Part shown: positions 1 through 7,677 of the stretch, piece by piece | Layout: the number at the start of each line of letters is the position of its first letter | How positions within the stretch are numbered: position 1 is the first letter of the stretch | Origin: an uncultured Bacteroides sp. | Lineage (GTDB): Bacteria > Bacteroidota > Bacteroidia > Bacteroidales > Bacteroidaceae | Length of the DNA stretch: 19,701 nt | NCBI GenBank assembly: GCA_959606905.1 | Contig: CAUHML010000056.1 | Location: forward strand, 1-19,701 | Reading direction: 5' to 3' | The notes under the pieces: generated by a model | Database searches by the model: none | Told to the model about the DNA's origin: nothing | Seen by the model: only the letters and a program-made list of their open reading frames with translations | Translations under genes and position numbers: made by a program

Positions 1-371
1 GTGTAGTTATTGGTGGTGCGTTTGGAAAAATCGTATCATCATTGGTTGCTAATGTAATTATGCCTCCGATTGGTTTACTGGTTGGTGGTGTGAACTTTAC
101 GGATTTGAAATGGGTAATGAAAGCGGCTGAAATCGGAGCTGATGGTAAAGAGATTGCTCCTGCCGTTTCTTTGGATTACGGGCAGTTTCTGCAAGCGACT
201 TTTGACTTTCTGATTATAGCCTTCTCCATATTCTTATTTATACGTCTGATTACGAAATTGACTACAAAGAAAAATGAGGAAGCTCCGGCAGCGCCTCCCG
301 CTCCTCCTGCACCTACCAAAGAAGAAGTGTTGTTGACGGAGATTCGTGATTTACTGAAAGAGAAGAATTAA
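1..371 (+). CDS. mscL: large-conductance mechanosensitive channel MscL (5'-truncated by window edge)
   Basis: The open frame runs in from the window edge. Its first visible residues are [22 protein letters not shown], the end of TM1 and the start of the periplasmic loop of MscL. A TTG at 42 is only an internal codon, so the true start lies outside the window. The second transmembrane helix ([17 protein letters not shown]) is followed by a proline/alanine-rich linker and the conserved cytoplasmic helix ending [16 protein letters not shown], which is almost identical to the well-known MscL C-terminus. MscL is a homopentameric inner-membrane channel that opens under membrane tension and releases small solutes during hypo-osmotic shock. 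The periplasmic loop carries an extra stretch ([13 protein letters not shown]) typical of longer loop variants. The gene ends at a TAA and faces a convergent operon. Identification is secure; only the N-terminal third or so is missing. Confidence 0.97.
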   Translation, partial: VVIGGAFGKIVSSLVANVIMPPIGLLVGGVNFTDLKWVMKAAEIGADGKEIAPAVSLDYGQFLQATFDFLIIAFSIFLFIRLITKLTTKKNEEAPAAPPAPPAPTKEEVLLTEIRDLLKEKN

Positions 372-416
372 TAACGGCTGGGTCCTATAAACATTATTTC
401 TTTATTGGGCCGGTTA
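372..416 (+). terminator. weak hairpin after mscL, possible terminator
   Basis: TAACGGC at 372-378 can pair with GCCGGTTA at 409-416 with one bulged G. GGTCC/GGGCC can extend pairing inside. The following bases (TACTTCTAACTAG) do not form a clean T-run, so termination here is only a possibility. Confidence 0.3.
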
Positions 417-434
417 TACTTCTAACTAGTTGTC

Positions 435-497
435 TTGCCACATTCGGGTAGTTTCAGCTATCAGTATTTGTCTGATGAGGAAACCCGGATGTGGCAA
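435..497. repeat. 15-bp inverted repeat with 33-nt loop between convergent genes
   Basis: TTGCCACATTCGGGT at 435-449 is the reverse complement of ACCCGGATGTGGCAA at 483-497 except for one position, which forms a G-T wobble in plus-strand RNA. The 33-nt loop contains a smaller stem, ATCAG pairing with CTGAT. The element starts 64 bases after the mscL stop and lies 8 bases beyond the stop of the minus-strand TraB/GumN gene, so it could end transcription in both directions. Neither side has a convincing T-tract, and the loop is long for a simple terminator. It could also be an RNA structure or a small repeat-element relic. Confidence 0.7.
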
Positions 498-504
498 ATT
501 TGAT

Positions 505-1467
505 TTATAGTCCGATCGGTTCTACCTGATATCCTTTTTCAAGTAAAAGCGCGATTAATCCGTCTTTGCCCGGAAGGTGGCGGACGCCTACGGCGATGAA
601 GGTGGGCTGGGCTTTCATCAGTTCGGGTATCTTGTTCATCCAATTCAGATTTCTGCGCTTTAACAAATCCTCCCGTATTCGTTTCCCTATCTCTGTTAAT
701 TTCGGTGAGGTCCGGAAGATCGAATCTACTTTCACTTCAAAATCTATCAGGCTTTTCATGTTTTGAGTACGATACACATCTGAAAGGGTATTGACGAAAG
801 ATAAAGGTGAAATTTCGTCATCTTCCCGTAGATCTGATATTAATTCGTCAGCTTCTTTCTTTAGATTACTTTTTTCTGATACAAAGGCGTCGAATATACC
901 CTCCAAGCCGACAATTGTGAGGCCTTTCTCTTTTGCTTTTTTTTCTAAAGCTATGTCCATAACTTGAGATTTCATACTATCAATCTGACTTTGGGAGTAT
1001 CCTGTGTCTACTAATTTCTTACCTTTTTCTATCTCTCCTAAAATAAGGGCTAAGAAATTAGGCTTTATATACACCTTATTTAAAGGAGATTTTAAACTTT
1101 GACGTACTATGGAATCGAGAAAATGAAAATCTTCTTTATTTAATAAGTCGGCATAGGTTGTGTCTTTAGGTAGTTTTATAGCGACTCCGACCTGAGCAGG
1201 GGTTGGTTTGGACGTTGTTTCGCTTTCTCCGGCGAATTGGCTACAAGCGTTAAAGGCTTGGTGGAGTTCGGGAATACTGTCGGTATATTGATATAGTATG
1301 TCGTATGTACCATGATATGTTCCGAACAGATAAGAGGGATGCGAAAGACCGTTGCCTGAAATTTTCCATAACCAACCGCCTTCCGGTCGCTGTTTCGCAG
1401 TGGAAGTACAGGTGATAAAGATTGCAATGGTAAGAAATGCCAGGAATAGTTGATTGAATTTTTGCAT
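505..1467 (-). CDS. exported TraB/GumN-family protein
   Basis: The 320-residue protein belongs to the TraB/PrgY/GumN (TIKI-like) superfamily. An N-terminal hydrophobic segment (about residues 5-19) ending at Cys20 suggests export; FITC is a poor lipobox, so lipoprotein status is uncertain. Family hallmarks are the N-terminal GTYH motif (G49, H52) after WLWKISG...SYLFGT, a glutamate after it (E81), a mid-protein GLEG, and the C-terminal GVRHLPGKDGLIALLLEKGY block with H297. In metazoan TIKI these histidines and glutamates form a metalloprotease site; the function of bacterial members is mostly unknown. The frame stays open upstream to 1569, but that adds a non-signal-like extension overlapping the preceding gene. 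The Met at 1465-1467 starts directly before a good signal sequence, so I chose it. It is the last gene of a minus-strand operon, 32 bases after the helix-turn-helix gene. Confidence 0.88.
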   Translation of the reverse strand: MQKFNQLFLAFLTIAIFITCTSTAKQRPEGGWLWKISGNGLSHPSYLFGTYHGTYDILYQYTDSIPELHQAFNACSQFAGESETTSKPTPAQVGVAIKLPKDTTYADLLNKEDFHFLDSIVRQSLKSPLNKVYIKPNFLALILGEIEKGKKLVDTGYSQSQIDSMKSQVMDIALEKKAKEKGLTIVGLEGIFDAFVSEKSNLKKEADELISDLREDDEISPLSFVNTLSDVYRTQNMKSLIDFEVKVDSIFRTSPKLTEIGKRIREDLLKRRNLNWMNKIPELMKAQPTFIAVGVRHLPGKDGLIALLLEKGYQVEPIGL

Positions 1468-1499
1468 AGCTATTATGATTATAATATTTATAAATCTTA

Positions 1500-2117
1500 T
1501 TATAGTATGTCTCCGCTTTTGGGTGTGGGACAAATTTGTGGAATGTTTAGTAACGGACAATGAATACATTGTTCTGCATTTTTACATGTTCCGCTTAGTT
1601 TTATTTTATTCTGAATACGCTGTCTGCGTTTTTTTACGGCATCGTAATTTTTACCTAGTAGGTTGGCAATCTCTTTTAGAGATACTTTCTCGAATATCAG
1701 GATACAGATAAAAATCTCGTAAGACGACAACTGGATTGATTCCAGAAAACTTATCAATGGCTGGTTTATTTTTCGATAGAATCCTAGGATTTCGGTGTAT
1801 TCATCGTATGAAGGTTCAGCAGGTTTTTGATTTTCCAATGTTTGCATCCGCTCGCGTAGGGAAGCGATAATGGCTTCTTGTGTCTGATTGCGGAAAGTAA
1901 CATCCTGATTGACTTGTTCTATTTCCTGGAAAAGTGATCTCCAGTATGTACTTGCTTGTTTTTGCCTCTTGAACATAATAATAGCTACCGGAATTAAGAG
2001 GATAACTAATAGTACCAATCCCAGAATAATGAGTTGTTGCAGTTGTAGTTGCTGCAGCAAGATGTCGTGTTCAATCAATGATTGCGAAGGATTAGATTGC
2101 GTAATCTCGGTTATCAT
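1500..2117 (-). CDS. membrane-anchored protein with coiled coil, C-terminal helix-turn-helix and four-cysteine tail
   Basis: I do not recognise a named family. With the start at 2117 the protein has 205 residues. A short glutamine/leucine-rich N-terminus is followed by one transmembrane helix at about 29-49 (LIILGLVLLVILLIPVAIIMF). The basic FKRQKQ after it places the rest in the cytoplasm. A predicted coiled coil (about 60-98) leads to a region resembling LuxR or sigma-70 region 4 helix-turn-helix domains (about 131-174: LSSYEIFICILIFEKVSLKEIANLLGK then YDAVKKRRQRIQNKIKL, given here as two pieces). The tail holds Cys178, Cys184, Cys187 and Cys196, which could bind metal. The frame is open to 2165, but the Met at 2117 gives only a 26-base overlap with the upstream gene, a normal translational-coupling distance. 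It is probably co-transcribed with the CPBP-like gene and TraB/GumN. A membrane-tethered DNA-binding role is an inference. Confidence 0.75.
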   Translation of the reverse strand: MITEITQSNPSQSLIEHDILLQQLQLQQLIILGLVLLVILLIPVAIIMFKRQKQASTYWRSLFQEIEQVNQDVTFRNQTQEAIIASLRERMQTLENQKPAEPSYDEYTEILGFYRKINQPLISFLESIQLSSYEIFICILIFEKVSLKEIANLLGKNYDAVKKRRQRIQNKIKLSGTCKNAEQCIHCPLLNIPQICPTPKSGDIL

Positions 2118-2883
2118 GATGTCTAAAAGTTTGGTATAAGAAATATGTAAAAAGAATAAATACAATAGTGGCTGCCAGATTGACTATCCATAGATCTCCT
2201 GTCATTGATGAGTTTACCTGTTGGGGAAGGGGATGATAATAATTAGTCATGACATATGCCACGCTTGAGACTTGTAAAAGAATATGTGTTATCAGGCAAG
2301 TCCATAGGCTCCGGCTATATACATACAACCAGCCGAACCATAGTCCGTATATTAATCCTAGTACAGGTAATAAGGTCATGCACCCCCACACTACAGAATA
2401 AATTATTGCGGCTATTATAATTGATTTTCGGATGCCATATTCTGTCAGTAGTCCTCTTAGAATGATTCCTCTAAAAATGACTTCTATTATAAAAGGCATG
2501 AGTATTGCGCTGATAAAAGGATAAATGTAAGCCTCGTTTGAGTCTTTTGTTCCAATTTCTGTGAATATCTTTTTGAGAAACTCCGGGAATGGTACGATTG
2601 AATAAATCAGTGCATGTACCCACGGAAGGCAGAGAGTTCCTCCTGCTGCAAGTAATAGTACCTTTATATTTGGTTTGCCAAAACGGAGTATGGAGCGGTC
2701 CATTGCTTTGGTTCGGAAAGCTATTGCCAGTATTGTTACTGTGCTTACATATAGTATAGTCGCACATAGATAGCTAGGTACGCCTGATATGATGCAGATA
2801 ACTTGAACGATTACAGTCCACAGAATAAAGAAGACAGCTAGCCAAATAGATTGACGGCAATTGGGAAAAGTGAGTATTTCCAT
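2092..2883 (-). CDS. CPBP (CAAX protease/bacteriocin-processing) family membrane protein, catalytic motifs degraded
   Basis: The 263-residue protein has about seven or eight hydrophobic helices. The C-terminal half follows the CPBP/Rce1 pattern: IIEVIFRG at 132-139, a helix ending WGCMT at 166-170, then YGLWFGWLYVYSRSLWTCLITH with H200. Active CPBP enzymes are glutamate-dependent intramembrane proteases with EExxxR, FxxxH and HxxxN/D-type motifs. Here the first glutamate of EExxxR is Ile133 (only E134 and R138 remain), the FxxxH histidine is Thr170, and the residue after the last histidine motif is Gln204. This suggests a protein that keeps the fold but not the protease reaction, or a diverged mechanism. 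It is the first gene of a minus-strand operon, and its stop overlaps the next gene by 26 bases. The start ATG at 2883 is the first after a plausible promoter at 2930-2961. Confidence 0.85.
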   Translation of the reverse strand: MEILTFPNCRQSIWLAVFFILWTVIVQVICIISGVPSYLCATILYVSTVTILAIAFRTKAMDRSILRFGKPNIKVLLLAAGGTLCLPWVHALIYSIVPFPEFLKKIFTEIGTKDSNEAYIYPFISAILMPFIIEVIFRGIILRGLLTEYGIRKSIIIAAIIYSVVWGCMTLLPVLGLIYGLWFGWLYVYSRSLWTCLITHILLQVSSVAYVMTNYYHPLPQQVNSSMTGDLWIVNLAATIVFILFTYFLYQTFRHHDNRDYAI

Positions 2884-2929
2884 AGTTTTTAATTTAATGT
2901 AATTATATAGAAGACTAAAAACAGTGTTG

Positions 2930-2961
2930 CAAAGTAGTTTCTTTTTTGTGATAATACCAAA
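2930..2961 (-). promoter_or_regulatory. Bacteroides-type promoter for the CPBP-HTH-TraB operon
   Basis: On the minus strand TTTG (2958-2961) is followed after 21 bases by TACTTTG (2930-2936), one base shorter than the TAnnTTTG consensus. The predicted start would leave a leader of about 40 bases before the ATG at 2883. Confidence 0.45.
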
Positions 2962-3189
2962 TTGGTGGAAAAGTCTAAAGGGACAGGCATATATACATTA
3001 AAAAGCGTTGTATGAGCTGTACATAATGGCTTAAATGGTATTTGCGGGACAAAGATTAACTCATTTTAACTCAGTGTTCCCTTGTCTTGAGAGCGATAGC
3101 AGAAAATAAAAAATGGTTTCATGATGTTTTGAATATACTAAAATGATAGATTTTTGACTTATATCTTATATAGATTGCGTACTTTTTCC

Positions 3190-3197
3190 TACTTTTG
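3190..3197 (+). promoter_or_regulatory. guaA promoter -7 box
   Basis: TACTTTTG fits the Bacteroides -7 consensus TAnnTTTG exactly and lies 32 bases before the guaA ATG. No TTTG sits at the usual 19-21 base distance upstream; TTTTG at 3152-3156 is too far, so the -33 element is weak or absent. Confidence 0.5.
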
Positions 3198-3229
3198 CAG
3201 ACCATTTATTTAAAAACCCATACATTGAT

Positions 3230-4753
3230 ATGCAGGAAAAAATAATAATTCTTGATTTCGGTTCGCAAACTACGCAACTTATTGGACGTCGTGTACGCGA
3301 GTTGGACACGTATTGCGAAATTGTTCCTTATAACAAATTTCCTAAAGAAGATACAACAATCAAAGGAGTTATCCTTTCCGGAAGCCCTTTTTCGGTTTAT
3401 GATAAAGATGCTTTCAAAGTAGATTTGAGTGAGATTCGTGGTAAATATCCTATATTGGGAATTTGCTATGGCGCACAGTTTATGTCGTATACTAACGGTG
3501 GGAAAGTAGAGCCGGCCGGTACGCGTGAATATGGGCGTGCGCATCTGACTTCTTTCTGTAAGGATAATGTGTTGTTCAAAGGAGTACGCGAAAATACACA
3601 GGTGTGGATGAGCCATGGCGATACGATTACTGCTATCCCTGCTAACTTTAAAAAGATTGCTTCAACAGACAAAGTTGATATTGCTGCCTATCAGATTGAA
3701 GGTGAAAATGTATGGGGCGTTCAGTTTCATCCGGAAGTATTTCATAGCGAAGATGGAACACAGATCTTGAAGAATTTCGTAGTCGGGGTTTGTGGGTGCA
3801 AGCAGGATTGGTCACCGGCTTCTTTTATCGAAAGCACAGTTGCTGAATTGAAAGCACAGTTGGGTGATGATAAAGTAGTGCTCGGTTTGAGTGGTGGTGT
3901 GGATTCTTCTGTAGCTGCCGTGTTGCTGAACAGGGCTATTGGCAAGAATTTGACTTGTATCTTCGTAGATCATGGTATGTTGCGTAAGAATGAGTTCAAG
4001 AATGTGATGAACGATTACGAATGCCTTGGCCTGAACGTGATTGGTGTGGATGCCAGTGAGCAGTTCTTTGCGGAATTGGCCGGTGTAACGGAACCGGAAG
4101 GTAAACGTAAGATTATCGGTAAGGGCTTTATTGATGTGTTCGATGTAGAAGCTCACAAAATAAAAGATGTAAAATGGTTGGCGCAGGGTACTATTTATCC
4201 GGATTGCATAGAATCATTGTCTATCACAGGTACAGTGATTAAGAGTCACCATAATGTAGGGGGCCTTCCGGAGAAAATGAATCTAAAGTTGTGCGAGCCG
4301 CTTCGTTTGTTGTTTAAGGATGAAGTTCGTCGTGTAGGTCGTGAGTTGGGTATGCCGGAACATCTGATTACCCGTCATCCGTTCCCGGGACCGGGGTTGG
4401 CAGTACGTATTCTGGGAGATATTACGCCGGAGAAGGTACGTATCTTGCAGGATGCGGATGATATCTTTATTCAGGGATTGCGTGATTGGGGATTATATGA
4501 TCAAGTATGGCAGGCAGGTGTTATCCTGTTGCCGGTACAGTCTGTCGGTGTAATGGGAGATGAGCGTACTTACGAAAGAGCAGTTGCCTTGCGTGCCGTG
4601 ACATCTACGGATGCTATGACTGCCGATTGGGCGCATTTGCCTTACGAGTTCTTAGGTAAAATTTCGAATGACATTATTAATAAGGTAAAAGGTGTGAACC
4701 GTGTAACCTATGATATTAGTTCCAAACCGCCTGCAACAATCGAATGGGAATAA
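3230..4753 (+). CDS. guaA: GMP synthase (glutamine-hydrolysing)
   Basis: The 507-residue protein converts XMP to GMP using ATP and glutamine, the last step of de novo GMP synthesis in the cytoplasm. The N-terminal class I glutamine amidotransferase domain has the nucleophile Cys79 in GICYGAQ and the His167/Glu169 pair in VQFHPE. The ATP-pyrophosphatase domain begins with the PP-loop LSGGVDSS at 220-227. The C-terminal dimerisation domain contains [15 protein letters not shown] and ends in [11 protein letters not shown], the standard GuaA terminus. Length and all motifs are normal for the family. It is transcribed alone, away from the upstream operon, with a -7 box about 30 bases before the start and a strong terminator 28 bases after the stop. 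Confidence 0.98.
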   Translation: MQEKIIILDFGSQTTQLIGRRVRELDTYCEIVPYNKFPKEDTTIKGVILSGSPFSVYDKDAFKVDLSEIRGKYPILGICYGAQFMSYTNGGKVEPAGTREYGRAHLTSFCKDNVLFKGVRENTQVWMSHGDTITAIPANFKKIASTDKVDIAAYQIEGENVWGVQFHPEVFHSEDGTQILKNFVVGVCGCKQDWSPASFIESTVAELKAQLGDDKVVLGLSGGVDSSVAAVLLNRAIGKNLTCIFVDHGMLRKNEFKNVMNDYECLGLNVIGVDASEQFFAELAGVTEPEGKRKIIGKGFIDVFDVEAHKIKDVKWLAQGTIYPDCIESLSITGTVIKSHHNVGGLPEKMNLKLCEPLRLLFKDEVRRVGRELGMPEHLITRHPFPGPGLAVRILGDITPEKVRILQDADDIFIQGLRDWGLYDQVWQAGVILLPVQSVGVMGDERTYERAVALRAVTSTDAMTADWAHLPYEFLGKISNDIINKVKGVNRVTYDISSKPPATIEWE

Positions 4754-4781
4754 AATAAGTCCTTTTTAGATGATACTTGAG

Positions 4782-4819
4782 TAGCCTCAACTTGAATAAA
4801 GTTGGGGCTATTTTATTTT
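4782..4819 (+). terminator. guaA intrinsic terminator
   Basis: TAGCCTCAACTT (4782-4793) pairs with AAGTTGGGGCTA (4799-4810), a 12-bp stem with one G-T wobble and a 5-base loop. TTTTATTTT follows directly. This is a textbook intrinsic terminator for guaA. Confidence 0.92.
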
Positions 4820-4827
4820 CATCTCGG

Positions 4828-5010
4828 CAAACAAACTGTTTCATACGGCAAAACCAATAGTTTCTAGTAACGGAACCTTTGGTTTCGCCGTACAGAAACC
4901 ATAGTTTCACCGGTGGGAAACTTTAGTTTCAGACGCTTGAAACTTTTGTTCCCAAGGCTTGAAACTTCCAGTTTCATTACGGGAAACAAATAGTTTTAAA
5001 CCTTTGAAAC
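4828..5010. repeat. array of nine 22-bp imperfect palindromic repeats (GAAAC-N4/5-GTTTC)
   Basis: Cores of the form GAAAC, 4-5 bases, GTTTC begin at about 4828, 4850, 4873, 4895, 4917, 4939, 4961, 4983 and 5006, so the period is 22 bp (22-23). Examples are GAAACCATAGTTTC at 4895-4908 and GAAACTTTAGTTTC at 4917-4930; the first three and last two copies are more degraded, and the ninth is a half unit. The bases between cores vary, often containing CGG, CTT or ACG. The array fills the space between the guaA terminator and the terminator of the minus-strand SusCD operon. No credible protein is encoded. Period and dyad symmetry could suit a dimeric DNA-binding protein contacting one face of the helix every two turns, or a string of tiny RNA hairpins. 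The role is unknown to me. Confidence 0.85.
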
Positions 5011-5017
5011 AAAATTG

Positions 5018-5061
5018 AATAGGGTGCGTCTCTGTCTTGTCAATGAGAGACACACCCTATT
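5018..5061 (-). terminator. terminator of the susCD operon
   Basis: A 16-bp stem is formed by AATAGGGTGCGTCTCT (5018-5033) and AGAGACACACCCTATT (5046-5061) with one mismatched position, which is a G-T wobble in minus-strand RNA but a C-A mismatch in plus-strand RNA. The 12-base loop and the following minus-strand CAATTTTG support termination of the minus-strand operon. Confidence 0.85.
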
Positions 5062-5086
5062 CCGTATAACTTATGTTGATAACTGT

Positions 5087-5953
5087 TTATTTCGCTTGTA
5101 ACTTGGTGACAATCGTTGCCGTAACCGTCGGATCGTCAGAACTACCGGCATTACCAGTCAGGTTTTGAATATATACCACTCCTTTTTGTCCATCTTGCGT
5201 CTGGTATGCATATACTTTTCCATTCTCTATTTCAATACTTTCTGTTGTTGGTGACAAATTCTTTAGAGGAGTGTCATCAATTCTGCTGATTGCGTTGAAC
5301 TGTTCTAAGGTCATATTCGTAACTCCGAATTTAGTATTGCGAGCACCGTTAAAGGTTAAGCTATGCTTGGCAGGAGAGATTAATACTGCTTTTCCATTCT
5401 TATTTTCCATACCTATATTAACTTCAGCAGCATATTGACCCGCTTCACGGCTCTTATAGATGCGGCCATATAACCATTCGGCATAGAATACTCCCCAATA
5501 TTTGTCAACTGATTCCAATTTCTTATCACTATGTTCAGAAAAGATAACAGCAGGAGTGATTTCTACTACAAAGTTTTTCTGAAAGTCTTCTCCTTCAGCA
5601 TCAGTTACACTAATTTTGATCGCTTTGTTTTCTGACAGGTTTGTTATAGTATATGAAAAATCATAATTACTTTTAGGTTCGTCAAATGTTTGTCTGGTAC
5701 TCTCGATGACAGATATCGCCGCACCGGTTTCAGCATTGGCTGTGCTGATAACGAAGGAGGTAAGTCCTGCTGTAGAAGTGATGCTTCCTTTTACCGTATA
5801 TTCTTTGATACCTTTCGGAGTAGTTACCAAGTTCGTTCCTCCTTCAAAATTGAATAGTACAGTAGGAACATAATCAATATTAGCTTCATTTTCACAAGAG
5901 GTAAGTGAAAACAGGAAGATAAATAACGTATAAAATAAATGTTTTGCTTTCAT
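5087..5953 (-). CDS. SusE/SusF-position surface lipoprotein of unknown fold
   Basis: This 288-residue protein starts with a lipoprotein signal (LFSLTSC, Cys20), and the acidic ENEANID after the cysteine suits surface export in Bacteroidetes. Residues about 28-140 look like an all-beta domain (YTVKGSITSTAGLTSFVIS...YDFSYTITNL...KISVTDAEGEDFQKNFVVEI), as in Ig-like or PKD-like folds. The second half (EHSDKKLESVDKYWGVFYAEWLYGRI and on) is a separate domain that I recognise only as a recurring Bacteroides surface-protein module, perhaps DUF4466. It has no enzyme motif. It is the last gene of the susC2-susD2-susC1-susD1 operon, 32 bases after susD1, followed by a strong terminator. By position it should be an auxiliary glycan-binding protein like SusE/SusF; this is inference. 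Confidence 0.8.
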   Translation of the reverse strand: MKAKHLFYTLFIFLFSLTSCENEANIDYVPTVLFNFEGGTNLVTTPKGIKEYTVKGSITSTAGLTSFVISTANAETGAAISVIESTRQTFDEPKSNYDFSYTITNLSENKAIKISVTDAEGEDFQKNFVVEITPAVIFSEHSDKKLESVDKYWGVFYAEWLYGRIYKSREAGQYAAEVNIGMENKNGKAVLISPAKHSLTFNGARNTKFGVTNMTLEQFNAISRIDDTPLKNLSPTTESIEIENGKVYAYQTQDGQKGVVYIQNLTGNAGSSDDPTVTATIVTKLQAK

Positions 5954-5985
5954 ATTATTGTAAAATTATTGGTTTATAAATCTGA

Positions 5986-7656
5986 TTACCACCCGGCGTT
6001 TTGTTCAATATTCTGACTGTTGTCAACTTCTTGCTGCGGGATTGGGAAATGGTAACATTTGGAAAGAAAAATACGTTCTTCCAGCAGGCTTCTGGTATAT
6101 GTAGGATTTTCTAGGCTGCCTGTTACAGTAACCTTGTATACTGGTTTAGAGAACCATTCTTCCGCTTTGGCCCATCGGCGGGCATCGAAGAAACGATTGT
6201 CTTCGAATGCAAATTCTACACGATATTCTTTGTAGATGCGCTGTCTGAGTTCGTCCTTATTCCAATTTTTGTTTTCATCTAATTCTCCTACACCGGCACG
6301 TTTGCGTATCAGGTTGACTGTTTTTACTGCATTTTTGCTGTCACCCAATTCATTAAGTGTCTCTGCATACCCAAGTAATATTTCCGCATAACGTATCATT
6401 TGGGGGTTACAGTCATAATTGGAGTTTCCCGAACTTTTGTGTCCGATTCTATCGTCGAGATATTTCAGGACGAGATAACCGGATGATTTGCTTTTATCAT
6501 CTACGTCAGTCATATCCAACGCTTGTTGGGAACCATTAAGATCGAATGTGTTGCCATGATAAAAGATTGTCATTTTAAGGCGTGGATCCCGGTTTTCATA
6601 AGGATTCTTATCGTCATATCCTGAATTTTTATTAATGATAGGCTGGCCATTGGCATCGTATCCGGTGATTGGTTCAGTACCGTCTTTCATGTCGTAAGCA
6701 TCTACCAGATTCTGAGTGGGAGTACATCCCACATAAGATTTTTCATTCCAGGGAGCTCCTTGGGGAAGATTACTATGCATGGTGGCATTGGCAGCGAGTA
6801 GATATGTATATATATTTTCTTTGGTTTTACGCTCGCAGAAATAATGTGCATAACTTAATTCCGGATTTTGCGTGTCATAATATAAATCATAGATATTCAA
6901 TCCCATGACTGCTGATAATGCGTCTCTGGCATCTTCCCATTTCTTACGATCCATAGACGGGTTGTTTAGTTTGCTGGCAGCATAAAGTTTGGTACGGGCT
7001 ATGTAGGCCAGTGCCGCTCCTTTGGTAGCACGCCCGTAATTGGGGGCGTCCCATTCTAATGGAAGTTGTGATGCAACATCTGCCAGTTCGGAAACGATAT
7101 AGTCGACGGTTGCTTCTGCAGTTGAACGCGAACGGTCCAAGTCGGTAGGAGAGATGATTTCATCTCCCAGCAACACGACTCCTCCGTACCAACGGTATAA
7201 TTCTGCATAATACAGTGCCCGTAAGAAACGCGCTTGTAATTTTGAGGAGGCTTTTTCTTCATCAGACAGTACCGATTTGTCTACTTTTTGTATAAATAGA
7301 GTTGCGTTACGGATACTATTGTAATAGAAGGTCCAGGGATGTCCTCCGTTCATTGCAATATCAGAGGCAGACATGGTTGACTTACCATGCGTATGTGCTG
7401 ATGAATATTCAATAGGTGCATATGCGTTGTCTGTTGCACAGTCAAGGAAAGTTACTCCATCTCCGGAGAAACTGGAGAAGCTACCTTGTGTTAGACGCGT
7501 GCGGGCATATAGGTTATTTAAAATCTGCCTTGTCTTTGCTGCGTCTGCATAGATTAATTCTTCCGTGTTCGTTCCTGTCTGGATTCGTTCCATATCACCG
7601 GTACATCCGTATAGGAGCAGTAGGGAAAAGGCTGTTAGAATAATATTTTTCTTCAT
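5986..7656 (-). CDS. SusD/RagB-family nutrient-binding lipoprotein (pair 1)
   Basis: The 556-residue protein has a lipoprotein signal (LLLLYGC, Cys18) and the SusD/RagB architecture. The N-terminal tetratricopeptide-like helices include FLRALYYAELYRWYGGVVLLGDEI, a SusD hallmark. The C-terminal RagB/SusD domain includes PQMIRYAEILLGYAETLNELGD, IYKEYRVEFAFEDNRFFDARRWAKAEEWF and the ending FPIPQQEVDNSQNIEQNAGW. SusD proteins sit on the outer surface as a lid over their SusC partner and bind the ligand before import. Length is normal. It follows its SusC partner by 21 bases and precedes the lipoprotein gene by 32 bases, consistent with one transcript. The ligand cannot be deduced from sequence. 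Confidence 0.95.
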   Translation of the reverse strand: MKKNIILTAFSLLLLYGCTGDMERIQTGTNTEELIYADAAKTRQILNNLYARTRLTQGSFSSFSGDGVTFLDCATDNAYAPIEYSSAHTHGKSTMSASDIAMNGGHPWTFYYNSIRNATLFIQKVDKSVLSDEEKASSKLQARFLRALYYAELYRWYGGVVLLGDEIISPTDLDRSRSTAEATVDYIVSELADVASQLPLEWDAPNYGRATKGAALAYIARTKLYAASKLNNPSMDRKKWEDARDALSAVMGLNIYDLYYDTQNPELSYAHYFCERKTKENIYTYLLAANATMHSNLPQGAPWNEKSYVGCTPTQNLVDAYDMKDGTEPITGYDANGQPIINKNSGYDDKNPYENRDPRLKMTIFYHGNTFDLNGSQQALDMTDVDDKSKSSGYLVLKYLDDRIGHKSSGNSNYDCNPQMIRYAEILLGYAETLNELGDSKNAVKTVNLIRKRAGVGELDENKNWNKDELRQRIYKEYRVEFAFEDNRFFDARRWAKAEEWFSKPVYKVTVTGSLENPTYTRSLLEERIFLSKCYHFPIPQQEVDNSQNIEQNAGW

Positions 7657-7677
7657 ATATCGAATTGTTATCAGAGG

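Larger units (their letters stand above)
2884..3229. other. intergenic region between divergent operon and guaA
   Basis: This 346-base non-coding stretch separates the divergently transcribed CPBP operon and guaA. It holds a promoter candidate at each end (2930-2961 minus, 3190-3197 plus). Between them, roughly 2962-3189, I see no gene, no strong hairpin and no recognisable riboswitch. Confidence 0.6.

Noticed and set aside
1468..1569. Longer N-terminus for the TraB/GumN protein
   Set aside because: The extra 34 residues would overlap the upstream gene and place a non-signal-like segment before a clear signal peptide; Met at 1467 is the better start.
4716..4910. 64-residue minus-strand open frame at the end of guaA
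   Set aside because: It overlaps the guaA end, its terminator and the repeat array, and its sequence simply reflects the repeats; no start context or family similarity.
4828..5010. CRISPR array
   Set aside because: The GTTTC/GAAAC motifs recall CRISPR repeat ends, but the unit is only 22 bp, the cores are imperfect, the filler is 6-9 bases rather than a 30-base spacer, and no cas gene is present.
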